Of a stretch of DNA of 64,000 bases, positions 10,036-19,457 are shown piece by piece. The stretch is taken from the NCBI RefSeq assembly GCF_009799925.1, contig NZ_WELK01000009.1:1-64000 (forward strand). The letters are read 5' to 3'. Below the pieces are notes generated by a model, which worked only from the letters and a program-made list of their open reading frames with translations, was not told where the DNA came from and did not search any database. This DNA comes from Pseudomonas sp. R-28-1W-6. Lineage in GTDB: Bacteria > Pseudomonadota > Gammaproteobacteria > Pseudomonadales > Pseudomonadaceae. Position numbers and translations under genes: made by a program. How positions within the stretch are numbered: the first letter of the stretch is position 1; each line of letters starts with the position of its first letter.

Positions 10036-10054
10036 ACTTTTTTGAATCAAGGGG

Positions 10055-10082
10055 TTGACGGCCCGTTTTGAAAGTATAGAAT
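10055..10082 (+). promoter_or_regulatory. Sigma-70 promoter of the tRNA-Gly/Cys operon
   Basis: TTGACG (10055-10060), 16-bp spacer, TAGAAT (10077-10082), then a GC-rich GGCGCCCG discriminator typical of stringently controlled stable RNA promoters. The tRNA begins 19 bp after the -10 box. Confidence 0.75.
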
Positions 10083-10100
10083 GGCGCCCGTCACCAAGAC

Positions 10101-10176
<76 letters not shown>

Positions 10177-10219
10177 GTTTGTTGACGTTGACGCCGCTTA
10201 TTGCGGCGTCTTCGTTTGA

Positions 10220-10293
10220 GGCCGATTAGCAGAGTGGTTATGCAGCGGATTGCAAATCCGCGTACATCGGTTCGATTCCGGTATCGGCCTCCA
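10220..10293 (+). tRNA. tRNA-Cys (GCA)
   Basis: A 74-nt cloverleaf: acceptor GGCCGAT/ATCGGCC, anticodon loop TTGCAAA in stem GGAT/ATCC, T arm CGGTTCGATTCCG, encoded TCCA end. It follows tRNA-Gly after 43 bp and shares its terminator. Confidence 0.98.
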
Positions 10294-10300
10294 GTATAGA

Positions 10301-10336
10301 AAGCCCCGTAGATCACTGATCTACGGGGCTTTTTCT
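10301..10336 (+). terminator. Terminator of the tRNA-Gly/Cys operon
   Basis: Perfect 14-bp stem AAGCCCCGTAGATC/GATCTACGGGGCTT with a 3-nt loop, then TTTTCTTT. Confidence 0.95.
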
Positions 10337-10416
10337 TTGCTGCCGATTAACTTCCGGCAGCCTTGCAGGGGCTGTGAGGGCTGTATATAGTCCAGCCCTC
10401 GCTTCACAGCGCTACC

Positions 10417-10502
10417 GCCCGAATGGCGAAATCGGTAGACGCAGGGGACTTAAAATCCCTCGCCAGCAATGGCATGCCGGTTCGAGTCCGGCTTCGGGCA
10501 CC
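10417..10502 (+). tRNA. tRNA-Leu (TAA)
   Basis: An 86-nt class II tRNA with long variable arm: acceptor GCCCGAA/TTCGGGC, anticodon loop CTTAAAA within GGGGA/TCCCT, T arm CCGGTTCGAGTCCGG, encoded ACCA end. Confidence 0.97.
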
Positions 10503-10787
10503 ATCGAATTCCCCGCACTACGCCCGCCTTGCGCGGGCGTAGTCGTTTCTGCCCCCGGTTCTTGCCATGCAGCGGCATCGGGCGGTGCATACCTGCGCCG
10601 CGTCATCAGCAGGCTAATCCCGGCCTCGTGCAGTGCGCCGTCTTTTGCCATCGCTGCGCCAATACGCCCTGTGCGGGCGAGGTGAGCCAGCGACGCCAGC
10701 GAACCCGCCATGCGCCGCGTCGAATGCCGTCACCATCGGCCCCGGACTCGCTGGTTATAATCGGGCGCTGGATCATGAGGAGTCGGC
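10503..10787. other. Gap after tRNA-Leu
   Basis: Contains the terminator at 10517-10550. The remaining bases up to 10787 show no gene; the tRNA is a common integration site in other genomes, but no duplicate of its 3' end or integrase gene was seen. Confidence 0.5.
10517..10550 (+). terminator. Terminator after tRNA-Leu
   Basis: 11-bp stem ACTACGCCCGC/GCGGGCGTAGT, loop CTTGC, tail CGTTTCT. Confidence 0.85.
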
Positions 10788-11522
10788 ATGCAGATCAACG
10801 CGCCTTATTTGCCGCACCTGCTGGCGGTGCTGTGGTTTCTACTGTGCTGGGGCGGCTACACCCAGTATGCGCTCTGGAGGGGCCGCGATACCCCCTGCCT
10901 GGCCAGCGTCCTGCACCTGTATCGGGAAGACTGGATGCGGCGCCTGCTGCTGCGCGATAACCGCATCGCCGATGCCAATGTGATCGGCAATCTGGAGCGT
11001 AACGCCTCCTTCTTCGCCTCCAGTACCCTGATCATTCTCGCCGGCATCCTCACCGTGCTGGGTGCCTCCGATCGGGCGGTCTCGTTGCTGGAGGATCTGC
11101 CGCTGGTACAGCCGGTCAGTCGCGAGTGGTCGGAGATCAAGCTGCTGTGCCTGGCCATGGTATTCGTCTACGCCTTCTTTACCTTCAGCTGGTGCATGCG
11201 CCAGTACAACTTCGCCGCGATTCTGGTGGGTTCGGCGCCGATGGTGGGGGAGCGCGATGTCACCGAACAGGAGCGCAAGGCATTTGCCACACGGGCGGCG
11301 CAGGTGGTGTCGATGGCCGCCAATCAGTTCAACCTGGGGCTGCGCGCCTACTATTTCGGCATGGCGATCCTGGCCTGGTTCATCAATCCCTGGTTTTTCA
11401 TGCTGGTTACCGCGGGCGTGGTGCTGGTGCTTTATCACCGCGAGTTCCATTCCGACGTACTGGATGTGATGCTGTACACCCAGGCTCCGCTGCCGGAGTC
11501 GCTCAAGGAGAGAAGCGAATGA
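10788..11522 (+). CDS. DUF599 family membrane protein
   Basis: Conserved inner-membrane protein of unknown role, 244 residues. Hydrophobic segments are near residues 9-27, 73-90, 118-136, 187-206 and 207-226. The family pattern is visible in REDWMRRLLLRDNRIADANVIGN after the first segment, the loop NASFFASSTLIILAG, and ARAAQVVSMAANQFNLGLRAYYF before the fourth. The start ATG follows GAGGAG. Its stop overlaps the start of the following MAPEG gene by 4 bp (ATGA), so the two are translationally coupled. Confidence 0.88.
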   Translation: MQINAPYLPHLLAVLWFLLCWGGYTQYALWRGRDTPCLASVLHLYREDWMRRLLLRDNRIADANVIGNLERNASFFASSTLIILAGILTVLGASDRAVSLLEDLPLVQPVSREWSEIKLLCLAMVFVYAFFTFSWCMRQYNFAAILVGSAPMVGERDVTEQERKAFATRAAQVVSMAANQFNLGLRAYYFGMAILAWFINPWFFMLVTAGVVLVLYHREFHSDVLDVMLYTQAPLPESLKERSE

Positions 11523-11908
11523 CCCTGCCTTTCTGGTGCGTGTTGATCAGCGCGCTGCTGATTTTTCTGGCGAAGATCCCGGTGGCCAAGGCGATGAATG
11601 CCGCGGGTGGCTATGACAACCACCACCCGCGCGCCCAGCAGGCGCGGTTGACCGGCTTCGGGGCGCGCGCACTGGCGGCGCACCAGAACAGCTTCGAGGC
11701 CTTTCCGCTGTTTGCCGTGGGGGTGCTGATGGCCCATGTCACCCAGACCCATGGCCAACTGGTGAATATCCTGGCGGTGACCTTCGTGGTGGCGCGGGTG
11801 CTCTACCTGGTGCTGTACTGGGCCGACCTGCACTGGCAGCGCAGCCTGGTCTGGGTGGTCGGCCTGCTCTGCAGCCTGTTGTTGATGCTCAGCCCGGCGT
11901 TGGGCTGA
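11519..11908 (+). CDS. MAPEG family membrane protein
   Basis: Small four-helix membrane protein of 129 residues in the family of membrane-associated eicosanoid/glutathione metabolism proteins. Signature features are the NHHPRAQQARLTGFGARALAAHQNSFEAFPLFA stretch after the first helix (broken here: NHHPRAQQ, then GARALAAHQNSFEAFPLF) and the R-V-L-Y-L-V-L-Y-W motif in helix 4. The bacterial members have no firmly known role; glutathione-dependent detoxification is the usual guess. The ATG overlaps the stop of the DUF599 gene. Confidence 0.9.
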   Translation: MTLPFWCVLISALLIFLAKIPVAKAMNAAGGYDNHHPRAQQARLTGFGARALAAHQNSFEAFPLFAVGVLMAHVTQTHGQLVNILAVTFVVARVLYLVLYWADLHWQRSLVWVVGLLCSLLLMLSPALG

Positions 11909-11910
11909 AA

Positions 11911-11938
11911 CAAAAAAGCCCGCGCAAGCGGGCTTTTT
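11911..11938. terminator. Bidirectional terminator
   Basis: AAAAAGCCCGC/GCGGGCTTTTT stem with GCAA loop, A-rich on one side and T-rich on the other, between the converging MAPEG and lipoprotein genes. Confidence 0.93.
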
Positions 11939-11950
11939 CGTGGAGCGGGT

Positions 11951-12241
11951 TTACTGGTTGTCGACGGCGTCCTTGGCTTCGTCGCCGGCATCCTGAATGG
12001 TCTCGGCCGCATCATCGGCCGCGTCCTGGAACTTTTCGCCGGTGGTGGGCTCGGTGCCCATCACCTGATCGGCTTTCTGTTCGATAGCCGCGCCGGTGTC
12101 CTTGGCCGCGTCACCCAGCGACTCCATGGCTTCGGATGCCGACTCCTTGGCCGACTCCATCTTGTCTTCCGGGGTCTTCTCGCAGGCGGCCAGGCCAAGC
12201 ATGGCGGCAAGGAGCAGGGCATAGGTAAAGGGTTTCGACAT
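11951..12241 (-). CDS. Small predicted lipoprotein
   Basis: A 96-residue secreted protein with a lipoprotein signal MSKPFTYALLLAAMLGLAAC (lipobox LAAC, Cys20). The mature part is rich in Ala, Asp, Glu and Lys in heptad-like spacing (DKMESAKESASEAMESLG, DDAAETIQDAGDEAKDAV), so it should form amphipathic helices or a short coiled coil. Similar low-complexity lipoproteins are common in Pseudomonas; I know of no assigned function. Monocistronic, with an AAGGAGT ribosome site and its own terminator. Confidence 0.85.
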   Translation of the reverse strand: MSKPFTYALLLAAMLGLAACEKTPEDKMESAKESASEAMESLGDAAKDTGAAIEQKADQVMGTEPTTGEKFQDAADDAAETIQDAGDEAKDAVDNQ

Positions 12242-12429
12242 GGTTGGTACTCCTTAGGGGCTTTCCTGGCGAGGACTATCCTCGTGACAGTGCTAAGACG
12301 GTGGTGGAGTGGCCAAAGTTCCGCGGGATCCGGCCAAACATACTCTGAATCCACGTTCAATTGCTGTGTGCCCGCGTCGGCGAGCGGGTATGATGCGCCC
12401 CTTTTCGAGCCATCGCCGGGAGTGCTGTC

Positions 12430-12903
12430 GTGAGCGATAACCCTGTTCTAGAGCGCGCCCAGCGCTTTCTGTCGGCCTTGCGCCATTGCCAGGTGCTGGG
12501 CATTGCCGTGCATGCGGCCAAGCCCGAGGGCCTGACCCTGCACTTGCCCTACAGCACGCAGATCATCGGCAATCCGGAAACCGGGGTGATCCACGGCGGG
12601 GCCATCACCACACTGATGGATACCACCTGCGGCATCTCCACCGTGTGCGTGCTGCCGGAGTTCGAGATCTGCCCGACCCTGGACCTGCGCATCGACTACA
12701 TGCGCCCGGCCCAGCCGCACAAGGATGTCTACGGTTTCGCCGAGTGCTACCGGGTCACCGAGAACATCATCTTCACCCGTGGCTATGCCTATCAGGACAG
12801 CCCGGACGAGCCGATCGCCCACGTGGTGGGCGCGTTCATGCGCATGGGCAAGGGTGCCCAGGGCGACAGCGAACTCAAGCGCAATATCCAGGGAGGTGCC
12901 TGA
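12430..12903 (+). CDS. PaaI-type hotdog thioesterase
   Basis: Hotdog-fold acyl-CoA thioesterase family protein of 157 residues. The family core is GVIHGGAITTLMDTTCGIST (about residues 54-73), with His-Gly-Gly and the acidic residue on the central helix, followed by DLRIDYMRPAQP on the next strand. GTG start with GGGAG upstream. The substrate is unknown. It overlaps by one base (TGATG) a second hotdog gene of the same family, which suggests a hetero-oligomer or a gene duplication. Confidence 0.9.
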   Translation: MSDNPVLERAQRFLSALRHCQVLGIAVHAAKPEGLTLHLPYSTQIIGNPETGVIHGGAITTLMDTTCGISTVCVLPEFEICPTLDLRIDYMRPAQPHKDVYGFAECYRVTENIIFTRGYAYQDSPDEPIAHVVGAFMRMGKGAQGDSELKRNIQGGA

Positions 12904-13349
12904 TGGCCGCGCTGAACCTCAATACCCTGGTGCGCCAGGCGCACGAGAAGAACGACTACGACAGCCTGATCAGCCTGATTCCCTACGCCAAGCTGATCGG
13001 CATCGAATGCCTGCGCCTGGGCGATGACATGGTGTTCCGCCTGCCGGCGAACAAGGACAACATCGGCAACCCGATTCTGCCGGCGCTGCACGGCGGGGTG
13101 ATCGCCGGTTTCATGGAACATGCCGCCATGCTCCATCTGCTGATGTTCATGGGCATTCCACATTTGCCGAAAATCATCGACTTCTCGATAGATTACCTGC
13201 GTGCCGGTCATTATCGTGACACCTACGTGCAATGCCAGGTCTGGCGGCAGGGGCGGCGCGTCGCCAACGTCGCGATCACGGCCTGGCAGACCAATCAAAC
13301 CGAACCGATTGCCACCGCTCGTGCGCACTTCAAGGTCGACGAGCCCTGA
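12903..13349 (+). CDS. PaaI-type hotdog thioesterase, second copy
   Basis: Hotdog protein of 148 residues with the matching core PALHGGVIAGFMEHAAMLHL (about residues 60-79) and FSIDYLRAGHYRDTYVQCQV. It differs clearly from the first gene in sequence, so the pair is an old duplication. Its start codon overlaps the stop of the first gene, and a further gene starts 36 bp downstream. Physiological substrate not known. Confidence 0.9.
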   Translation: MAALNLNTLVRQAHEKNDYDSLISLIPYAKLIGIECLRLGDDMVFRLPANKDNIGNPILPALHGGVIAGFMEHAAMLHLLMFMGIPHLPKIIDFSIDYLRAGHYRDTYVQCQVWRQGRRVANVAITAWQTNQTEPIATARAHFKVDEP

Positions 13350-13385
13350 GTGGGCGCGGGCACCTAGAAGAATAAGGAATCCTCA

Positions 13386-14630
13386 ATGGATGCGTTGCTG
13401 ATCCTCGGCGGCCTGCTGCTGATGCTCACCGGCCTGGTCTGGCTGGTCATGCGGGCCTTCGGCACCAGCCTGCTGTGGGGCTGGGGCAGCCTGTTGCCGC
13501 CACTGACGCTGGTCTATGTGCTGCGTCACTGGCGGGTTGCCCGCGGCGCCGTGGGGCTGCTGGCCCTGGGCTGCATCCCGCTGGTGGTGGGCCTGGTGCT
13601 GCTGGCCAGCAAGGATGCGGCGCGCTTGGAGGCGATCCTCAGCCTCGACTGGCTGAAAGCCGAGCAGCGCGCGCCGGCTGAACTGGATATCCGCCTGCAT
13701 GGCGAACTGAACGGCCAGCCATTCCTGCCGCAACATGCCGAGCTGATCGATGGCGTGCTCAGCCTGCGCGAGGGCGAGGACTTCTTCGCCAGCCGCGAAG
13801 TGAAGATTCGCCTGCCGCAAGGGCTCGTGGCGCCCATTCGCCTGGACGTACTGCCGGCGGACCAGGGCAGCCTGCCCGAGGTGGAAGTCAGCTGGCTGCT
13901 GCCCGAACAGGATCTGCCCGAGGCGCGCCGCCTGAGCAAGGGCTACACCCTGCACCTGGACCTGCAGGCACTGCCGCCCAACAAGCTCAATGGCGATTTC
14001 CACCTGGTGCTGCCGCCGCAGTACGCCACCACCCTGAGTGGCCGCCTGGAGCTGTTCAGCGACCGTCTGCGCTACCGCGATGGCCGGCTGGATACCTCGT
14101 TCGATTCGCAGGAAACCCTGGCCCGGGTGATCGAGGACTACCTGCAGCGGCGCTTCGTGACCCGCCTGGTGCAGTTGTCCGAGGTGCCGCTGGTGAGCTT
14201 TCCGCTCGAGCGTGCGCCGCTGAGCCTGACGGCCACGATCAATGGCCAGGAACAGCGCCTGCAGCTGGTGCTGGTGAAGGGCGCACGTGGCTGGCAGGTC
14301 GACGGCGATCGCTATCCGGCGTTGCCGCAGCCCAGCACGGCGCAGGCCGCCCCCGCGGCGGTGAGCACAGCGCCTGCGAGCGAGCCGAGCCAGGTTCAGG
14401 TGGATCGCCGCCAGCGTTTCTCCCTGCTACGCCTGCTGAGTGCGCCGCAGCAGTACCAGAATCTCAACATGCGCATCACCAAACTCAGCGGGGGCTCGGC
14501 CGAAGGGCGCTTCGCCGGCCTGGGCGAGGATGGCAGCATCCGCCTGAGCCAGCAGCGCGGCGGTGCCGGGCAGGCCACCTTCACCCTGCATCCGGATGAA
14601 ATCAGCCGGGTCGAGCTGCTCGAACCCTGA
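13386..14630 (+). CDS. Conserved membrane-anchored protein of unknown function
   Basis: 414 residues. Two or three hydrophobic segments at the N terminus (about 5-24, 28-48 and 56-74) are followed by a large soluble region without a recognised catalytic motif, then a Pro/Ala-rich linker (near 315-340) and a basic C-terminal segment ending FTLHPDEISRVELLEP. Some databases call homologues MFS transporter, but there are far too few membrane helices for that. RBS AAGGAAT before ATG 13386. Position directly before htpG is conserved in related genomes as far as I recall. Confidence 0.75.
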   Translation: MDALLILGGLLLMLTGLVWLVMRAFGTSLLWGWGSLLPPLTLVYVLRHWRVARGAVGLLALGCIPLVVGLVLLASKDAARLEAILSLDWLKAEQRAPAELDIRLHGELNGQPFLPQHAELIDGVLSLREGEDFFASREVKIRLPQGLVAPIRLDVLPADQGSLPEVEVSWLLPEQDLPEARRLSKGYTLHLDLQALPPNKLNGDFHLVLPPQYATTLSGRLELFSDRLRYRDGRLDTSFDSQETLARVIEDYLQRRFVTRLVQLSEVPLVSFPLERAPLSLTATINGQEQRLQLVLVKGARGWQVDGDRYPALPQPSTAQAAPAAVSTAPASEPSQVQVDRRQRFSLLRLLSAPQQYQNLNMRITKLSGGSAEGRFAGLGEDGSIRLSQQRGGAGQATFTLHPDEISRVELLEP

Positions 14631-14649
14631 CCCGGCTTTGCCCCAAGCC

Positions 14650-14677
14650 CTTGAAATTCATTCTGAAGTCCCCATCT
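14650..14677 (+). promoter_or_regulatory. Sigma-32 (RpoH) promoter of htpG
   Basis: CTTGAAA (14650-14656), 13-bp spacer, CCCCATCT (14670-14677): an excellent match to the heat-shock consensus CTTGAAA-N13/14-CCCCATNT. It lies 53 bp before the htpG start and after the stop of the preceding gene. Confidence 0.9.
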
Positions 14678-14729
14678 GCATGACATCCGCCGCGTTTGCG
14701 GCCTGTCCTGCATGTGGAGTTAGACGACC

Positions 14730-16634
14730 ATGAGTGTGGAAACTCAAAAAGAAACCCTGGGCTTCCAGACCGAGGTGAAGCAGCTGCTGCACCTGATGAT
14801 CCATTCGCTGTATTCGAACAAGGAAATCTTCCTTCGCGAGCTGATTTCCAACGCCTCGGATGCCGCCGACAAGCTGCGCTTCGAGGCACTGGCCAAACCG
14901 GAGCTGCTCGAGGGCGGCGCCGAGTTGAAGATCCGCCTGACCTTCGACAAGGACGCCAAGACCGTCACCCTCGAAGACAACGGCATCGGCCTGAGCCGCG
15001 AGGAGGCCATCGCCCACCTCGGTACCATCGCCAAGTCCGGCACCGCCGACTTCATGAAACACCTCACCGGCGACCAGAAGAAGGACTCGCACCTGATCGG
15101 TCAGTTCGGCGTGGGTTTCTACAGCGCCTTCATCGTCGCCGACAAGGTTGACGTATACAGCCGTCGCGCCGGCCTGGCCGCCAGCGAAGGCGTGCACTGG
15201 TCGTCGAAAGGCGAGGGTGACTTCGAAGTCGCCACCGTCGAGAAGGCCGAGCGCGGCACCCGCATCGTTCTGCACCTGAAGGCCGGCGAGGAAGAGTTCG
15301 CCGACGGCTGGCGCCTGCGCAACATCGTCAAGAAGTACTCCGACCATATCGCCCTGCCGATCGAACTGCCCAAGGAGTTCCACGGCGAAGAGAAGGACAA
15401 GCCGACCGAGGTCGAGTGGGAAACCGTCAACCGCGCCAGCGCGCTGTGGACCCGTGGCCGCACCGAGGTCAAGGACGAGGAGTACCAGGAGTTCTACAAG
15501 CACGTCGCCCACGACTTCGAAAACCCGCTGAGCTGGAGCCACAACAAGGTCGAAGGCAAGCTGGAATACACATCCTTGCTCTACGTGCCGGGCCGTGCGC
15601 CGTTCGACCTGTACCAGCGCGAAGCGCCGCGCGGCCTCAAGCTGTACGTGCAGCGCGTGTTCATCATGGACCAGGCCGACGAGTTCCTGCCGCTGTATCT
15701 GCGCTTCATCAAGGGCGTGGTCGATTCCAACGACCTGTCGCTCAACGTGTCCCGCGAGATTCTGCAGAAAGACCCGGTCATCGACTCGATGAAGTCGGCG
15801 CTGACCAAGCGCGTGCTGGACATGCTGGAGAAGCTGGCGAAGAACGAGCCCGAGCAGTACAAGACCTTCTGGAAGAACTTCGGCCAGGTGCTCAAGGAAG
15901 GCCCGGCGGAAGACTTCGCCAACAAGGAGAAGATCGCCAGCCTGCTGCGTTTCGCCTCCACCGGCGACGACTCCGGCGAGCAGTCCGTGGCCCTGGCCGA
16001 CTACCTGGCCCGTGCCAAGGAAGGCCAGGACAAGATCTACTTCCTCACCGGCGAAACCCATGCCCAGGTGAAGAACAGCCCGCACCTGGAAGTGTTCCGC
16101 AAGAAAGGCATCGAAGTGCTGCTGCTCACCGACCGCATCGACGAGTGGCTGATGAGCTACCTGAGCGAGTTCGACGGCAAGAGCTTCGTCGATGTGGCCC
16201 GCGGCGACCTCGACCTCGGCAAGCTGGACTCGGAAGAGGACAAGAAGGCCCAGGAAGAAATCGCCAAGACCAAGGAAGGCCTGGTCGAGCGCCTCAAGAG
16301 CGCCCTCGGCGAGCAGGTGGCGCAGGTGCGCGTGTCCCATCGCCTGACCGACTCGCCGGCGATCCTCGCCATCGGCGAGCAGGATCTCGGCCTGCAGATG
16401 CGCCAGATCCTCGAAGCCAGCGGGCAGAAGGTGCCGGAGTCCAAGCCGATCTTCGAGATCAACCCGGCCCACCCGCTGATCGAGAAACTGGACGGCGAGC
16501 CGGACGAAGAGCGTTTCGCCGACCTGTCGCACATCCTCTTCGACCAGGCCGCCCTGGCCGCCGGCGACAGCCTGAAGGACCCGGCTGCCTACGTGCAGCG
16601 CCTGAACAAGCTGCTGGTGGAACTTTCCGCCTGA
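14730..16634 (+). CDS. htpG: Molecular chaperone HtpG (Hsp90)
   Basis: Cytosolic Hsp90 chaperone, an ATP-driven dimer that remodels client proteins under stress. At 634 residues it has the normal length. The GHKL ATPase domain is at the N terminus ([37 protein letters not shown]), the middle domain carries the catalytic Arg loop ([10 protein letters not shown]), and the C-terminal dimerisation domain ends in [20 protein letters not shown]. It has a sigma-32 promoter just upstream and a strong terminator downstream, so it is a single-gene heat-shock unit. Confidence 0.98.
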   Translation: MSVETQKETLGFQTEVKQLLHLMIHSLYSNKEIFLRELISNASDAADKLRFEALAKPELLEGGAELKIRLTFDKDAKTVTLEDNGIGLSREEAIAHLGTIAKSGTADFMKHLTGDQKKDSHLIGQFGVGFYSAFIVADKVDVYSRRAGLAASEGVHWSSKGEGDFEVATVEKAERGTRIVLHLKAGEEEFADGWRLRNIVKKYSDHIALPIELPKEFHGEEKDKPTEVEWETVNRASALWTRGRTEVKDEEYQEFYKHVAHDFENPLSWSHNKVEGKLEYTSLLYVPGRAPFDLYQREAPRGLKLYVQRVFIMDQADEFLPLYLRFIKGVVDSNDLSLNVSREILQKDPVIDSMKSALTKRVLDMLEKLAKNEPEQYKTFWKNFGQVLKEGPAEDFANKEKIASLLRFASTGDDSGEQSVALADYLARAKEGQDKIYFLTGETHAQVKNSPHLEVFRKKGIEVLLLTDRIDEWLMSYLSEFDGKSFVDVARGDLDLGKLDSEEDKKAQEEIAKTKEGLVERLKSALGEQVAQVRVSHRLTDSPAILAIGEQDLGLQMRQILEASGQKVPESKPIFEINPAHPLIEKLDGEPDEERFADLSHILFDQAALAAGDSLKDPAAYVQRLNKLLVELSA

Positions 16635-16650
16635 TGCTTGCCGTGTGAAG

Positions 16651-16680
16651 ACAAGGCCCGCAGCAGCGGGCCTTGTTGTT
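16651..16680 (+). terminator. htpG terminator
   Basis: ACAAGGCCCGC/GCGGGCCTTGT stem, AGCA loop, then TGTTTAT. Confidence 0.9.
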
Positions 16681-16718
16681 TATGCGGGCTGACGCTACCG
16701 GCCGGCCTGGTTCACGCG

Positions 16719-17579
16719 CTAGCTCGGCAACTCGATGCGTGCGGTTTCGCCGGGCACCTGCGGCCAGTCGCCGCTGGCCCAGCGCTGCTTGGCCTGTTCC
16801 AGCAGCGCCGGGTCGCCGGCGATGAAGTTCCAGTACATGCGCCGTGGCCCCAGCGGTTCGCCGCCGATCAGCGCCAGGTGGCATTCGCCGCAGGCGCTCA
16901 GCAGCAGTTCCTCGCCTTCGGGCAGCACGGCCAGGCCGCGCAGCGGCAGCTCGTCATCCTCCAGCCTGGCCTCGCCGTCGATCAGGTACAGCGCCCGCTC
17001 GCGCTGCTCGGCCGGGATCAGCAGGCTGGCGCCGGCCTGCAGCTTGAGTTCGGCGTAGAGGGTGGGCGAGCGCACCGGGACCGGCGACTGCAGGCAGAAG
17101 CCGCTGCCGGCGATCAGGGTGATCTGCACGCCCATGGCTTCGCTGCGCGGCAGGCTGGCGGCGGGGTGATGGCTGTAGCTCGGTTCGCCCTGTTCCTCGA
17201 CCTGCGGCAGGGCCAGCCATACCTGCAGGCCGTGCAGGCGCGAACCGCTCTGGCGCAGCGCTTCGGGCGTGCGTTCGACATGCGCCACGGCGCGGCCGGC
17301 GGTCATCCAGCTGACATCGCCGGGCTGCACGCGCTGGTCCGAGCCGAGGCTGTCCTTGTGCTGCAGCTCGCCCTCGAACAGGTAGGTGAGGGTGGACAGG
17401 CCGATATGCGGGTGCTGGTTGATGTTCATCCCACTGCCGGCCGGGTAGTCCTTCTCCAGCATATGGTCGAAGAATACGAAGGGCCCGACGCTGCGGCATC
17501 TGGCCGAGGGCAGGGGGCGCAGGATCGGTTGCCCTGCGATGTCTTCCGCGCGTGGCTGGATCAGCAGCAGGCCGGCCAT
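16719..17579 (-). CDS. Pirin family protein
   Basis: Bicupin protein of 286 residues. The metal site of the N-terminal cupin is visible as GMNINQHPHIGLSTLTYLFEGELQHKDS (His residues 56, 58 and Glu/His downstream) and the pirin signature VQPGDVSWMTAGRAVAHVE; the second cupin carries a C-terminal pirin_C domain. Some bacterial pirins are quercetinases or regulate pyruvate dehydrogenase; the role here is unknown. It follows the osmC-like gene on the same strand with a 1-bp gap, so the two are one operon. Confidence 0.93.
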   Translation of the reverse strand: MAGLLLIQPRAEDIAGQPILRPLPSARCRSVGPFVFFDHMLEKDYPAGSGMNINQHPHIGLSTLTYLFEGELQHKDSLGSDQRVQPGDVSWMTAGRAVAHVERTPEALRQSGSRLHGLQVWLALPQVEEQGEPSYSHHPAASLPRSEAMGVQITLIAGSGFCLQSPVPVRSPTLYAELKLQAGASLLIPAEQRERALYLIDGEARLEDDELPLRGLAVLPEGEELLLSACGECHLALIGGEPLGPRRMYWNFIAGDPALLEQAKQRWASGDWPQVPGETARIELPS

Positions 17580-17580
17580 C

Positions 17581-17976
17581 TCAGGCCTCGCCGAGGCGGG
17601 TGGTGATCTGCACCTCGCTGCTGGTCACCAGCTTTTGCACCGGGCACTTGTCGGCGATGCGCAGCAGCTGCTGGCGCTGCGCATCATCCAGGGCGCCGTG
17701 CAGGTCCAGTTGCACGGCCAGGCGATAGCGGCCCTGGCGCTCCTCGCTGTCGTCGCGGCTGACCTGTACCTCCAGGCTCTCCAGCGGCAGGCCTTTCTGC
17801 CTGGCATAGAGCATCAGGGTCAGCGCCTTGCACGCGCCGATGGCGGCATCGAACAGGTCGTGGGGTTCCGGGGCGGAGGCATCGCCGCCCAGCTCGACGG
17901 GGACGTCGCTGTGCAGCAGGTGCTCACCGATTTCGATGCTGTGACGCAGGCCGTTCTCTGTGCGGATGCGGATCAT
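17581..17976 (-). CDS. OsmC-like peroxiredoxin
   Basis: OsmC/Ohr fold protein of 131 residues, likely a thiol peroxidase for organic hydroperoxides. The two redox cysteines are present in IGACKALTLMLYA (Cys49) and IADKCPVQKLV (near 109), with the partner acidic residue in PEPHDLFDAAIG. The sequence is closer to the YhfA/OsmC-like group than to Ohr. First gene of an operon with pirin. Confidence 0.9.
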   Translation of the reverse strand: MIRIRTENGLRHSIEIGEHLLHSDVPVELGGDASAPEPHDLFDAAIGACKALTLMLYARQKGLPLESLEVQVSRDDSEERQGRYRLAVQLDLHGALDDAQRQQLLRIADKCPVQKLVTSSEVQITTRLGEA

Positions 17977-18030
17977 GGCTATTCCTGGGCTGACGGGTCG
18001 AAGCCACCAGCCTAGCCCAGGCGTGGGCCG

Positions 18031-19425
18031 TCAGACCAGCACGGAAAGGCGCACGTCGGCACCGAGTACCCGCTGCAGGCGGCCATCCGGGCCGAGAATG
18101 GGCACCGACACGGTGAAGCAGAACTCGTCGGTGGCCGAGGAGCGGTAGACCGGGGTGATATGGCTGCGCAGGTTTTCGGCCACCGCGCGGAACCAGGGGC
18201 GCTGGCTCCAGTTGCGCCCGCGGCAGGACGCCGTGTCCTGATGCGGCATGTCGCTGGCGAAGATGTTCTCCGAAAGCTGCACGCCGTTGCCGTCGACCAG
18301 GTAGAACAGCTCGAAGCGCGGATCGCGGCGCAGGGTGTCGGCGAGCAGGCGCTCGGCCGCGCCGATGTCGCCGCCGAGCTGGCCGTGGCCGGCCAGCTGC
18401 TCGACGCTGGCCTGCACCGCGCGGTGCAGTTCCAGGCGGAAGTCGCCGAGCCCCTGCAGCAGGCGGTCGCCGTCCTCGCGCACGGCCTGGCTGTGGCGCA
18501 GCACCTGGTCGGCCTTGCCGAGCAGGTCGCCGGCGACCTGGGCGATCTGCTGCACGTCGCCATTGATCGAGCGCACGGCCTGGCCGATCTGCTCGGTGCC
18601 GGTGGCGATATGGCCGACCCGCTCGTCGAGACGGTCCATGGCCTGGCGCGTGCTGTCCAGGCCGGCGCCGACCTGCAGCATGCCCTGGCGGCCATCGTCG
18701 ACGGCCTGGTGCATGCGCTCGCCGGCATTGCTCAGCTGCTGCATGCCGGCATGGAAACGCTCGATGATGCTGCTGACCTGGCCGGTGGCCTCGGTGGTGT
18801 GGCCGGCCAGGCGCCGCACTTCCTCGGCCACCACGGCGAAGCCGCGGCCGTGCTCGCCGGCGCGCGCGGCCTCGATGGCGGCATTGAGGGCGAGCAGGTT
18901 GGTCTGCTGGGAGATGCTGGCGATCACGCCGATGACCTTGCTGACTTCCTCCAGCTGCGCGCCGAGGTTGCCGATCACCTGGCTCAGGTCGGTCTCGCAC
19001 AGGCCGATGGCCTCGACCTGGCGCAGCACGTCCTGGCCGCTCTGCTGGCACTGGCGCAGGGTGCTGGACACCTCGCCGGAGAGCCGGGCGACTTCCACGG
19101 TGCCGGGTACCAGTTCGGCATCCAGGGTGGTGGTGACCTGCTCGCTGGCGCTGGCGATCAGCTCCGAGGATTGCGCCAGGCTCTGTCCGCTCTCCTGGTT
19201 GGCGCTGGCGATGCTGGCCAGCTGCGGGGCATGGGCGGCGATGCCGACGGCGGCGCCGAGGCTGGTGCGGATGCGCTGGTGCAGGCCATCGCTGAAGCGA
19301 TTGAGGCGCCCCATCCAGGCCTGGCTCTCCGCCAGGCGGCTGGTCAGGTCGTGCTGGTTGAACAGTGCGCTGAGGGCTTCTTCGTCGCGAAGGCGCTGAG
19401 CGGGTTTGCGCAGTAACTGCAGCAT
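18031..19425 (-). CDS. Soluble methyl-accepting chemotaxis protein with C-terminal sensor domain
   Basis: A 464-residue chemoreceptor without a membrane segment. The signalling hairpin is in the middle (tip [50 protein letters not shown], here given by its ends: [15 protein letters not shown] and [14 protein letters not shown], about residues 160-210). The input domain is C-terminal (about 360-464): [29 protein letters not shown] and the closing [18 protein letters not shown], the pattern of a Cache/PDC fold that is normally periplasmic. Cys residues occur at SCRGRN. Domain order is the reverse of ordinary receptors. A near-perfect sigma-54 promoter lies 33 bp upstream. Confidence 0.9.
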   Translation of the reverse strand: MLQLLRKPAQRLRDEEALSALFNQHDLTSRLAESQAWMGRLNRFSDGLHQRIRTSLGAAVGIAAHAPQLASIASANQESGQSLAQSSELIASASEQVTTTLDAELVPGTVEVARLSGEVSSTLRQCQQSGQDVLRQVEAIGLCETDLSQVIGNLGAQLEEVSKVIGVIASISQQTNLLALNAAIEAARAGEHGRGFAVVAEEVRRLAGHTTEATGQVSSIIERFHAGMQQLSNAGERMHQAVDDGRQGMLQVGAGLDSTRQAMDRLDERVGHIATGTEQIGQAVRSINGDVQQIAQVAGDLLGKADQVLRHSQAVREDGDRLLQGLGDFRLELHRAVQASVEQLAGHGQLGGDIGAAERLLADTLRRDPRFELFYLVDGNGVQLSENIFASDMPHQDTASCRGRNWSQRPWFRAVAENLRSHITPVYRSSATDEFCFTVSVPILGPDGRLQRVLGADVRLSVLV

Positions 19426-19457
19426 GATGATCTCCCTGAATGGTCTGCAGGGAGCTG

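Noticed and set aside
10417..10787. Integrative element attachment at tRNA-Leu
   Set aside because: No integrase gene and no duplicated tRNA 3' end within the window.
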